This document shows positions 34,296-45,505 of a stretch of 64,000 nt of DNA, piece by piece. Every line of letters begins with the position of its first letter. Position 1 is the first letter of the stretch. This DNA comes from Hirundichthys speculiger (lineage: Eukaryota; Chordata; Actinopteri; Beloniformes; Exocoetidae): positions 186,001 through 250,000 of the forward strand of contig JAGFBZ010002559.1 of the NCBI GenBank assembly GCA_018398805.1. Direction: 5' to 3'. The notes beneath the pieces are model-generated. The model searched no databases and was not told the origin of the DNA. It saw nothing but the letters and a program-made list of their open reading frames with translations. The position numbers were made by a program, and so were the translations under genes.

Positions 34296-35946
34296 GCCCA
34301 AACCTGCCCAGTAGTCCTCAATGTCAGATTTTTCCGCATCTCTGTGTCGGAGGGTGTTTTTCAAACTCATTTTACACTAAAACTTTGAATAGCGCCACCT
34401 ATAAAAATGGTTCTCAGATTACAGGCACACATGTCCGCCATCTCCTGGTGAAAAGTAGTAACAAGATTCGGCTTCACATTTATAGATACAGCCTGTTTAA
34501 TTCAGCAATGCTGCTTGTTGCAATATTGCGACTTTGGCGCTTAAAGGGTTAATAAGTAGTATTAATAATAATAATTGTTTCCAATAATAAGCAACAGGAA
34601 AATCATTGTTAAATAATTTATACTGTCAGCCCAACAGTAATTTAATCTGTGGGAATTATTATTTTTGGAACATATACAAGCACCAAGTCAGTATTTTTCA
34701 AAAAATAAAGTACATTGTGGATGTTTTTAGTGTATATATTCTGTGTGTTAAAGATATCTCTGGCATTTTTAAGAAAAAAAAAAACCCCAAAACACTCAGT
34801 CTCATGTTCTGTCAGAAAGTACAGCACATTCAGTCTACACTGTGCTAAAAAAAAAAGTTTCAGAGCATGTAGCTATATAAAGTAGACCCTGAAAAGTTAA
34901 ACAGGACGTCCCGCTGATATAGTATATAGGCGCTCGTCTCTGCTGGCGGTCACTCTGCTGGCATGTAACCATGAAACGTCCTGCGACCTGCAGCAGAGGA
35001 CAGAGCAGCTCAGGACAGATGTCAGTACTTCAGTGACGTACAGTGACTGGTACTCCTGGGGTTTTTTTATTCAACGGCCAGTGGAGCCACGATTTTATGT
35101 TCATCATTATTATGAGCGTATTAGCTCGAAGACCTGGTCACAGTAGCATTAGCACCGCTGGTAGCCGTCCAAGTCACCAAGCAACCGCAATCATGTTATT
35201 ACTAACAGAAGCGGCCAACTTACAGCATTAAATGTACTTAAACAGCAGCATCTGGTGAACAGTCTTACATTTTCAACACATATACTAAATTAGAAGAGGT
35301 TAAATACCTACATTTTACCTAAAGCAGTTAATTAGTTGATGAGCAGCAGGGCAAAGTCCCAAAAACTGTAAAACTGGAGTAATGCTGAGATATTGGCCAG
35401 TTTTATGTTTATTTCTGACAGAGTTGTAAAGTCAGTGACGTGAATGTGAAAGGTGGTGTTGCATAAAAACAAAGCATTGACTGACCGTTAGCCGGTCTGT
35501 ACTGATGATAACCATGATGCTTCAGATCTTCACTGGGTTATTTATTCACACTCATTTCATACATTTAGAATTTTCTCAAAAATCTGGTAAAATAAGAAGA
35601 TACTACTGTAAATGAAAATAGGAAAATTAAGATGTCCGACTACATAAATACCAGATGTCAAGAAGAAGCTATTTTTAAGCAGTTACTGAGAATAAGGGCT
35701 TACCATTTAAAAACAACTTAAACCTTATTGATTTTATAGTAATTAAAACAAAACTTGATTGGTGGCCTGCATAGCCAATAGCTAGCTACCATCATTTTTG
35801 CTACTTAGCCCATATTTCACAGCTGAGTAACATCCATCCATTAATCTGTACCAACTTATTCCTTATTTACTATCCAGCCATCTCCAGGACACCTGTCCAT
35901 CCACTGCAAATTTAGATCATTTTATTAACCTGTCATACTTTTTTAT

Positions 35947-36830
35947 TAAATTATTGATTCAAGAGGGGAGATTTAGCATTTTCAGGTGATAGCTGAGAGC
36001 CCCTCTATCAGTTAGCTGTAGCTGGTTTTTATCTTTTATAGCTGGGGTGTCAGACTCATTTTCACTGAGGGCCACATCAGCATCATGGTTGCCCTCAAAG
36101 GGCCAGATTGACAGCATGAATGTAAAGCAAAATAAATTAAACTACACCTTATTATATTGTTAAATAACGTTTCTGTATTTATTATGTATTCAAGTTTCAA
36201 ATATTTAACTCATTCTGACATTAAACTTTTTTCTTAACTCCACCAAGTCGTCTTGATGTCTCGCTCATGGTGAGATACTGTTATCGTTGTGGGTAACGAC
36301 GAAATGCATTGTGGGAGATGTAGTTTATGGTCAATGTGCGCTTTTAAGCGGTGTGTGCTTATATAAAGGCTTATAGTGTTGGTTTAATATGTAAGCCAAT
36401 AATGCACAAGCTCTTGAGGGCCACATGAAATCATGTGGCGGGCCACATTTGGCCCGCGGGCCTTGTGTTTGACACATGTGTTTAATAGGGTCAAGAGGTG
36501 CTGGGGTCTGTCTCAGCTGACACTGGTTCCTCTAACTCAACATCTGCTGACGCTGGGTATCACAAGAGATACACAAACATTACTCCAAAAAATAATAATG
36601 AATACATCCATCATCTATAGTCCACTTATGCCTATTTCGGGGTCATGGGGATCTGCTGGAGCCTACCCAGATGTCTTTGAGTGAAAGGCAGGGACACAGA
36701 CAGGTTTCCAGTCCATCACAGGACAACAGATACCACACAAGCTCACAGTCCTGGACAATGTAGAATAACCACTTCACCTAACAGGCATATTGTTGGACTG
36801 TGGGATGAAACGGGAGTACCTGGCAACAAA
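35947..36830 (+). repeat. Left arm of a dispersed inverted duplication (with 42035-42465)
   Basis: After removal of the MITE at 36042-36480, this segment (TATTGATTCAAGAGGGG...AGCTGTAGCTGGTTTTTATC; GTCAAGAGGTGCTGGGG...; GGGTCATGGGGATCTGCTGG...) is the reverse complement, with modest divergence, of 42035-42465. The outer part resembles the L2 3' tail in antisense. Confidence 0.75.
36042..36480 (+). mobile_element. hAT-type MITE (GGTGTCAGACTCATTTTCAC ends)
   Basis: The left end is CTGGGGTGTCAGACTCA; the right end is GCGGGCCTTGTGTTTGACAC followed by ATGTG. The near-identical 8-bp flanks TTTTATAG and TTTAATAG are a decayed TSD. The homologous site at 42371-42380 lacks the insert, confirming the boundaries. 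This is the common fish 'GTGTCAAACTCATTTT...GGGCC' repeat. Confidence 0.8.
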
Positions 36831-36890
36831 ACAAAACAAAACACAATGAACTATCAATCATGCCACGACTCGCAGACTGATGGTGGTGGG

Positions 36891-36960
36891 CTCTGCTGAG
36901 TCCACCAGAACTGGTCCCAGCAGAGCTCTGCTGGGACCAGTTCTGGTGGTCCCAGCAGAG
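36891..36960. repeat. 70-bp near-perfect palindrome without spacer
   Basis: Arms of 35 bp (36891-36925 and 36926-36960) differ at two positions only. The inner 48 bp (36902-36949) is perfectly palindromic around CAGAG|CTCTG. The outer arm end CTCTGCTG...CCACCAG repeats the inner end CTCTGCTGGGACCAG, so the block is built from a repeated (TCCCAGCAGAG / CTCTGCTGGGA) module; a further CTCTGCT follows at 36961. No coding role seen. Confidence 0.95.
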
Positions 36961-38748
36961 CTCTGCTAGTCCTCATTTCAGCTCTGGCAGCACTTGTCTT
37001 CCGATGTTGTTTCGGTCGTGACACTTGAAATGAGGACGTTTGGACAATATCAGTAGCATCATATGTTAACATTAGGAAACCCAGGCTAGCTAAAAGAGCT
37101 AACTGTGCTTGACATAGGTGGGGCATGTTCCAGCTGGCTTCTCAGCCAAATTTTGCAACATGGCACAGTATGACATAAAAAAAAAAAAGGCTTCAAAAGG
37201 ACTCACCAGTGTGTGACTGGATTTTTACTAGTTCTTCTTCTACTATCTATTGTTGCAGTATGAGTGTTCCACTTTAAAGATTTAGCAACGATTTAGCCAA
37301 GTTAATACCTGTGTGGCACAAAAGGAAAAAAGCAATTTAAATATATTTGAATGCAGCACTCTGTCAAATCACGATGACAGTGTGAGGCTTAAGTTGTTTT
37401 AAATGAAGAAAATTTGCTCCGCTACTGATGCGTTAAGTTTTTCTGCAACGATACAGAGCAGGAGTGGCTGAGTGTTCACCGCTCATGTTAATCCGCCAGT
37501 ACTTTTTGGTGCTAGTAGGAAATAAACTACCCCCATAAGGTGTAAAACCTTTTGTGATTAGGAAGATTGTTCCAAGAAAACAGCCACCTGCCTGTTAAAT
37601 CTATAGTGGACAAAAGTGTTTATCAACTAAATATTCCACAATTCAACAGTTGACTTATATCAGCTTATTACACACATGGAAAGGATTTTTATCTTTTAAA
37701 AACATGTCACAAATAACTTTTTTTTTTTTTTAATAATACAGTAAACCAGTGTATGTGCATATACATGCACATTTCCAGGACAGAAATATGACTATTTGAT
37801 AAAGCCATAATTAAAGTTGTTTTTACATTTTGTTGACAGATTAGAGTCAATGGTTTTTACAGATTTGATTTTTTTTTTATCACTATTAATAAAGAAAAAC
37901 TGTCAACAGCCAGGTTAAATGCATTTTTGTGCTTTTAGAAATAAAATGTTCTGTTATTGAACGAATGAAACCCTGTTGTAAAAGTTGTCTGACTGTAGAT
38001 GGGAATAAAATGGGAGGGGTTGTGTATAAATGGGAAATTGAGTGTATTAATGATACACTTAAACTAAAAATAGTTCAGTTCTATTTGATGTGATGTGAAT
38101 TTAGTTCGTGTATCATTTTGTTCTTCTTTCCATTTTAAACTGAAAAAATCCCAAAAGTGTCTGGTCATTTGTTTTTTTAATCAAATACCAAAAACTGAAA
38201 AAGTCCTTATTTTTCATACTTTCAATTTTAGGCTCAGATCAAAAAAAAAAACCTGCCATGAGACCAAATTTGATTTTAATATTTAATTGGTCAGGTTTAC
38301 GTGACCTGGAAATTGTTCTGCTTGTCGAAGTGCAGGTGATGTAGTGAAACCACGGCAACGCTGGAACCAAACAGTTTGATTACAGACGGTTGGATGTTTT
38401 TTAATAAATATGAAAATCTTGCAGTGACACTAAGATCTGTAGCAAGACGTTTGTTGACTTAGAAATGTGGAATCGGGATCATTTACTGGTTTATTGGACA
38501 CTTTAATATCCATTTATTGAAGTAATTACATATTTCAATGTTAAAAATGTTTTCTGATTCATACTAGTCCACCTTTACAGGTAATCTATGACCAGGTGCT
38601 CTGGCTCGATGACACCTTTGAATGTCAGCTCCTCCCTCTCCAGCACCTGGATTCATGTCTGATATTTGAAAATCTGTCACTGAAAAACAGTTAGCACAGT
38701 TCAGTTTTTTTTTGTTTTGCTTTTGGTTTTTTTGTCTTTGATATGATT

Positions 38749-38779
<31 letters not shown>

Positions 38780-38856
38780 TGTTCACAAAATGTTGTAAAA
38801 TATAAATCCACCATGTAAGATGCATGTTTTCTAAACTGATGGTTGTCAGTTTTTAG

Positions 38857-39533
38857 TAGAGGTGGGCGGATCAATCCAAATATCGATAATATCGATACCA
38901 ACGCTGGTATTGATATCGAATGATACTCATGTAAAAAGATCGATACTCAAGCTGTTTTTCTCTCCCACAAGGGCCGACTACTGCTTATGGTCAATTTCAG
39001 CATCAATTCATATTAACTTTCAAAGTACATGTTACTGGAGCCAACTCAGAAAAACAAAATTAAGACCTTGAAATAACCCAGTACAAGGTGTTATCTAAGA
39101 TAAAATAACATTAAATAACCCTTTATTTATCCCACAACAGAGAAATTTATAGTTAAAGAAACAGGTAAGGGCACACAGTGCAAACAAAATTACACAAGTA
39201 TTGAAAGATATAATATAATAGTTGGACTAGAAAAAACATTATGAACAGAACAGTTCAACAACAATTCAAAGAATATTTACAGAAAAATGTTAATTGTGAT
39301 AATAAAGTAGTTTGCTGTCACCTATAAAGTTTGCCAAAATTGTATTCTAGGTTTTAACAAAATAATCTGAAGACAAAAATCACAAAAACAGCAAAAGGTC
39401 AGCATTTTCATGATAGATCAAGCTTAATATGAAAAAGTATCGGTATCGGTATCGGTATCGGTATCGGCGATACTGGCCCTTTATTTACTTGCTATCGGAT
39501 CGATACCAAAATTCCCAGTATCGCCCACCTCTA
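38857..39533. mobile_element. hAT-type element, TAGAGGTGGGCGATAC ends
   Basis: Inverted ends TAGAGGTGGGCGGATCAAT and GTATCGCCCACCTCTA with a perfect 8-bp TSD GTTTTTAG (38849-38856, 39534-39541). The subterminal array of TATCGG hexamers (about 39439-39468) and ATCGATA motifs are probable transposase binding sites or slippage products. No coding capacity. Confidence 0.88.
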
Positions 39534-39718
39534 GTTTTTAGCTCTAAGGTACCGTACAGAGTCATTTAGTAGATGATTGACAACATGGTATCACATATAA
39601 TCAAAAGCTTTGTTCTTAAACATTCCTTGACAATACAGCTGAACATATCTGAAGGAAATCTATACTTAGATATGTAGGTGTCTCTGTGACCTCTGTACCC
39701 GGTGTCTTCTTCTCCTCA

Positions 39719-39721
<3 letters not shown>

Positions 39722-39751
<30 letters not shown>
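39722..39751. repeat. (CT)n microsatellite
   Basis: About 15 CT units, followed by TGTCTCTCTCTC. Confidence 0.9.
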
Positions 39752-39755
<4 letters not shown>

Positions 39756-40622
39756 CTCTCTCTCAAAGAGCAGATCATTTCCCCTCCATGTGCCTTTTTT
39801 CCAACCTCTCATCTGATTTACTTCCCTGTCATTGCTGAAGGATAAATCAGAATCTATTGTCATGGTGCTGACAAGCAGAAAACCTAGTTTGAAGCGGTTC
39901 ATATAGGCATTACAAGCTGCGTATTTAGTAGTTTAGAGGTGTCAAATGCGCACATTTGCACAAACTTCTGTGCGTGATTACAAGAGATACAACACGTTTC
40001 GTGTTCCAGCGAAGATACAGAAGGCCAACAGTTACTGTGGCTTCCTCAGCTTTGTCACCTTTTGTTTTCCTGTCTGTTAGGGCCACTGGATGTAAATAAG
40101 ACTGCTGTCTATAGACTGGATCCACTACCCGCTCAGCTCAGAGATATGCAGACCACAACGCGCTATCTCTTCCCGCCTCTCATGAATCTGCACAACTGCT
40201 GCAATCAGTCCACTGCATTCTACTAGATAGGGAGGGAAAATGTGTGATAGATCTAAAACTTTGGGTATTTGCAAGCTCTCTTTGCCAACCATGGAAACTA
40301 ATTTCCCTTTTCCTGAAGGGTAAAGTAATGCTGTAGAGTAAAATTGAGTCTATAGGTGAAAGATTTTCTTTTTGCTAAAACAGAGGGTAAAGTGGAGGTA
40401 AGCATATACAAGCCAAGACATTAAAGCTCAGTGTGATTACTTGATATTTCTTTCTTTCTACAGATCTATAACTCTTTAGATGAATTAGTCAGGCTTGAAG
40501 GTATGGTATTTGTGTAATTTGTTGCTACCTTTATAAAGATAATTGTGGAAGTATGAAAGCAAAAAAAATCTGAAAAATGTAAAAGACCTCAAAGAAACCA
40601 CGGAACAGCAAAATCATACATA

Positions 40623-40990
40623 CAGTCATGGAAAAAATTATTAGACCACCCTTGTTTTCTTCCGTTTCTTGGTCATTTTAATGCCTGGTACAACTAAAGG
40701 TACATTTGTTTGGACAAACATAACGATAACCACAAAGATTGCTCATAAGAGTTTTATTTAAGAGCTGATATCTTACCATTTTCCATGGTTTTCTTGATTA
40801 TAATCCTAAATCACTTAAGTTTTTACATCAATAGCTATGGCGTTGTACTGCCAAAAACACTGCTTTTATGCATTCAGTGTTTTTCTTTTCTGTCTGTTTT
40901 AGTCACATGATGACGTTTAGTGGTACCAGGTATTAAAATGAACAAGAAAGTGAAGAAAAAATGGTGGTCTAATAATTTTTTCCATGACTG
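40623..40990 (+). mobile_element. Tc1/mariner-type palindromic MITE, copy 5
   Basis: A full-length copy with CAGTCATGG/CCATGACTG ends and TA flanks; nearly identical to the copy at 9482 apart from single-base changes. Confidence 0.88.
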
Positions 40991-41054
40991 TATATGACTT
41001 TTTTCCTCTCTTTTAACAATATATATTTGTGAATACAAGGTATATATTTACTGG

Positions 41055-41165
41055 GGACCTGTCCAGGTGTACCCCTGCCTTTCACCCGAAGAAAGCTGGG
41101 ATAAGCTCCAGTAGACCCCCGTGACCCTGCAGAGGATTAAGCGGGTACAGATATTGGATGGATGG
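41055..41165 (+). repeat. L2/Maui-like LINE 3' tail, sense orientation
   Basis: GACCTGTCCAGGTGTACCCC, CCTTTCACCCGAAG, GTGACCCTGCAGAGGATTAA then GCGGGTACAGATATTGGATG and a short GGATGGATGG tail. Confidence 0.65.
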
Positions 41166-42034
41166 AAAGTATATATTTTCACAACATATTAAACAAATGC
41201 ACTGCAGTGAAATAAGATACAGACAGATAGAGATAGAGCCCTGAACTGACCTTAGTCTTTAGAGCACGAGTGGGAACATCCAGGAGATGTGCAGAGAATC
41301 AGATCCGGGCTTTTTCTGGAAGATGCGATTTAATTTACAATGTACAAGGAGATGTGGACTTCGACTTTTCAGTGCCAATCAATGGGTTTCCAGCCAGAGG
41401 TGCAGCATGTTTATTGCAGTTAGCACTGATACTTCGCCGCAAGAAAGGTTCCCAGTTCAAAACCAGGAAAGGGTCTTTCTGTGTAGTTTACATGTTCTTT
41501 ATGAGTGTATTTTATTTATTTTTTTTCCCCCAGGTAGTCCTACTTCATCCCACAGTCCAAAAAAATACACACACACACACACACACTAATAGCATAACTA
41601 GGTATAATTTCTCTCCTTTTATGCGGTTCAGTTTTCTTTAGTATCTATGTGCTTCATCTTATTTTTGCATGTGTGTCCTTTTACTGTAACATGTTCCACC
41701 ACACGCTCCTTTACATACACAACCTACTAACCCTGTAGGAGCTCCCATGCTGCACACACCACACCATCACTGTCTCGTCTCCTGGTCTGATCATGTTTCA
41801 TTGTTGGTGATTGTCGTCCTCTCTGACAGAATCAGGGTTTCAGCTGTTAATAAAATATGTTAGTTTAGTCTGTCAGAAAGGGCCGTTTAACACTTTCATT
41901 CACACAAACGCACAAAAAAAAGCAAGATCTGGATCTGGAAGATTAAAATGCATATGTATCTGACTTTAAAAGGTTTAGCTTAATTATGGTACTAACCTTT
42001 AACACGTACAAACAGGCTGTTAAAAGAAAAAAAA

Positions 42035-42465
42035 AAACAGGCTTGTTAAGTGAAGTGGTTATTCTACATTGTCCAGGACTGTGAGCATGTGTGGTATCTG
42101 TTGTCCTGTGATGGACTGGAAACCTGTCTGTGTCCCTGCCCTTCACCCAAAGACATCTGGGTAGGCTCCAGCAGATCCCCATGACCCTGAAATAGGAACA
42201 AGTGGCTATAGATGATTATTATTTTTGAAGTAATGTTTGTGTATCTCTGGTGCTAGCTCTGTCACAGGCTGAGAACCTGTCCAGGCTTGTACTTTTACCC
42301 AGCGTCTGCAGATGTTAGTTAGAGGAACCAGTGTCAGCTGAGACAGACCCCAGTACCTCTTGACCCTACAAAAGATAAAAACCAGCTACAGCTAACTGTT
42401 AGAGGGGCTCCCAGCTAATGACCTGAAAATGCTAAATCTCCCCTCTTGAATCAATAAAGCCGTTT
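42035..42465 (-). repeat. Right arm of dispersed inverted duplication, unoccupied site
   Basis: Reverse-complement counterpart of 35947-36830 without the 439-bp MITE: the junction reads GACCCTACAAAAGATAAAAA on the + strand. It carries about 40 extra bases near 42245-42300 relative to the left arm and diverges after AACAGGC. Confidence 0.75.
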
Positions 42466-45446
42466 TAATCCTGTCTACAGATGCCATCAGTCAGTTCAGT
42501 AAGTATTAATGCCTAACCGTAATGTTCATGAATGTCTGGCTACATGCTGCTGTTGTTGTTGTTTTTCTTTTTAAGCTTGGAGGGTGTTAAATTTAATGAG
42601 TCTTTGCATAAGAAATGCATCTAAATTAATATTAATTGCTGTTATCCACATGGCTGTAACAAAAAAAAAACGTGTACGCTAGCTTTACGTCCTTGTCGCT
42701 CGCTTTCAGGTTTGTGCGAGCAGTTTAGGGGAAAAAAGAGAAATCAGGCAGATAAAGAAAGAATAAAGAAAGAAGGGGAAGTAAGAGACAAAGAGAGAGA
42801 GAGAGGGAGAGAAAAGAAATGATATACAGTAAAAGCTTTGCCGGCGTAGGGCTGCTTCTCCCACCTCTTTCTCTCTGCTCTATTTATATCTCTCTGGGAA
42901 ATTGCTGAGTGGGCTCTACTGAGGGTTTTTGCTGTAATTGATTCAAAATGCAAGTTGTCTCTTTAGTCGTGAAAGAGAGGAGAAAAGGATATCCAGTCAG
43001 TTCTATTGAGAGTACATGCAGAAGGGCAAGAGGAAGGTCCTTGCATTTTAAACCGGCTAAAACTGTTGACCAGGCACTATGTAACAGGAATAAATACAGT
43101 ATGGCTGTTACTAGAGCTGGATGAAGTGGCTGAAGAGCTTCTGTCTTCCTGTAATTACTGTAATATCGCCACACCCATAATATCACAAGACCGTGGTCAG
43201 TTGTTGTGATTCATCTCCAGGATGATGTGCACTGCAGTTGCATCACATTTTCTGTGTCTGTGCCTATCTTTTATTTGAATGCCGTAAAAGCGTCTCCACT
43301 ATCAATTAAGGCAATAAAATGATGAAATCTCTTTTGCGTGGCCACGACACCCATTATAACACACAGTTAAAGACATTTTCAATTCGAAAGTACTCACTTG
43401 AGATTTATTTTAATCTATCAAAGATGCTGTTTGAAACGAAGGACCTGTGATGTTTAACTGAAGGAACGACGAGTAAGATGAACGTCGCAGAATCACTTGA
43501 GAATCAAATGCAACCGCAAAGTAATATATTTACAATGCGTATGTTTATTATTCTTTCCAGTGACGCGTCGAGGAGCCTTACAATTTAGCTTCAATGAGTC
43601 AGATTGTTGATGCCAGAACGTGAATCACTCTCATCCTGTGGTGTCGTTTGACAGACCGCCATCAATCTAGAAACATCACATCCTGCAGATCCATAAATAA
43701 TAGCTGTTACTATCATTAATGGCCAAAACCTATTACAACCATTTTCATGCTAAGTTAACCACTTCTGTATGCCCTTGTTTTGTTTTTTGTTTTTTTTTTT
43801 TTGGGGTTGAGGGTGGTGGCGGTTCTTTATGGAGCTTGATACGAACAAACATTGCATTTAATAGCGTCATGGCTTTGCATGGCTCTGCTCTCATGTGCAC
43901 CTGCATGACTGAAACGAGGCGCTCTGCCTTTCCTGCTGCTGTTTAAACACACCTGAAGGGGACCCCCCCCCCCCACCCCCCCACACCTGCAGAGCATCTC
44001 AGCTTAGTGAAAATTCCCAGCAATTTTCAGCTTCTCATTCTGGTTGTTATTCACTCTTGTCTTTTCCGTGTAATGCTCAACCAATTTCTCAATAGCAGCA
44101 AGCAGCTTTTTTTTTTTTTTTTTTTTTTTACTGAAAATGCTCAGAAGGCCTCCTACAAAGTAGCATGTAGCAGCTCATGAATTTTCTCTTTATGATACCA
44201 AAAAACAGGCAAAAGAAGAGTCAGTATTTAATGCCACATTGGTCAAAGTTGCATGGGTGTATGTGTAATATAAGTTTATTGTATGTTAGTCTGAAATGTT
44301 GTTTGTTCCAGTTGACTAAAAGAATAGTTAATGTGGGATTAAGCATTTCCTGACCATTCGAGACAAAAGTCCTGAAACAAATCACAGGGCTTAGTTCTTA
44401 ATAAATTGCATAATAAATCTGGTTTTACACTGTTAGCTTATGACAAAGATCTTGTTACTGTAATGGGCACTAAAGTCAGATTGATTTAAGATATACTCAG
44501 CGGTGACTTTTTGCAAACACAGCATTCAAACTCTCCCCTCCTTGACAACTTGAATCTATTTAGTAAGTGAAAGACGGACTCGAAGGAGGGAGGCAATGTC
44601 GACTAGAACATTTGTTCTGCTTTGGTTGGTGTGTCTAAAAGATTGCACAGAAAGTCTTCAAATTCAGAGGGAACAAAGGAAGTAAAAATAGATGGTGACT
44701 TCTCACTCCTTACAAAAAGCACCTCTAGTACTTTTATATAAATGCACATGTTATTTTTATTATTTTTTTTTATTTTTAAGTAGTAATTTGCTTAGAGTGC
44801 CTTTAATCTTAATTACTGGGCAAACATTAGAGGAAACAAAGACACTGATAAACTGAACATGAAACTACAGTAACTATCTTATTAAACAAATCTTACTTTG
44901 CCTCTGATCTTTTCCTGAGTTTATGTTTTACGTATGTTTTACATACGTTCCAAAAAGGCTTTCATTTTAATACCTGAAATGGTTCAGCATCAAGGTCACG
45001 ATGAAGAACGTGCACTAACAGTCCACACCCCACGTTAAAGCAATTGTGACTGTATATTTGTGTGCGTGTGCTTCTTGTGTTTATCTGTTAGTGTGTGAGA
45101 GGGGTTGCAGGTTAACGACTGTACGTTTGACCCCTCCTCCTCCGTGCACCGCCATCACATGACCGTCATGACTGTAATCATGTCTGAGCTGTCGCAGTGT
45201 CAGATTGATGGTGGTGATGTCACAGTATGCAGGTCATCTCTCTCTCTGTAGTTGGTGGATTGTGCTGTTTCTAATCCCTCATCTCTCTCTGCTCTCTTAT
45301 GTCTCCCTCCTTCCCTTCCTTTCTCTCCTCCTCTTCTGTCTATTTCCCCTCCTGTTTTATCCTTCTCTTCCTTCTGTATCTTTAACCCCACCCCCACCCC
45401 ACCCCCCCCCTTTCCCCCTCTCTGTGTCTCGTTTTCCCTTCATCAG

Positions 45447-45505
45447 GTGTCCCAATGACTATACGGGGGACCGCTGTCAAAACTCCGTCATGGCCGGTTT
45501 CTACA
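45447..45505 (+). CDS. nrg2: nrg2 exon: beta-type EGF C-terminal exon
   Basis: A 59-nt exon that completes the Lys codon and encodes CPNDYTGDRCQNSVMAGFY, with EGF cysteines 5 and 6. 'YTGDRCQ..VM..F' is the beta-type neuregulin C-loop (NRG1 beta: CPNEFTGDRCQNYVMASFY), the form with higher ErbB affinity in mammals. The donor is GTATGT at 45506 and the exon ends in phase 1, so the next codon (A|AG) is Lys whether the microexon or the transmembrane exon follows. If the donor is not used, the frame continues SMSICSCLSPSH and stops at 45541-45543, resembling the NRG1 beta3 ending. No alpha-type exon (C-x-x-G-F-F/T-G-x-R-C) was recognised in the flanking introns. Confidence 0.94.

Larger units (their letters stand above)
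33492..45446 (+). other. nrg2 intron between the two EGF exons
   Basis: About 12 kb with transposons at 33.98-34.3, 36.0-36.8, 38.9, 40.6, 41.1 and 42.0-42.5 kb and a palindrome at 36.9 kb. No alpha-type EGF exon was recognised. Nothing supported in 34300-35940, 36970-38840, 39545-40620, 41170-42030 or 42470-45446 beyond simple repeats (a GA-rich tract at about 42760-42820, a poly-C at about 43964 and a poly-T at about 44107-44130). Confidence 0.85.
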
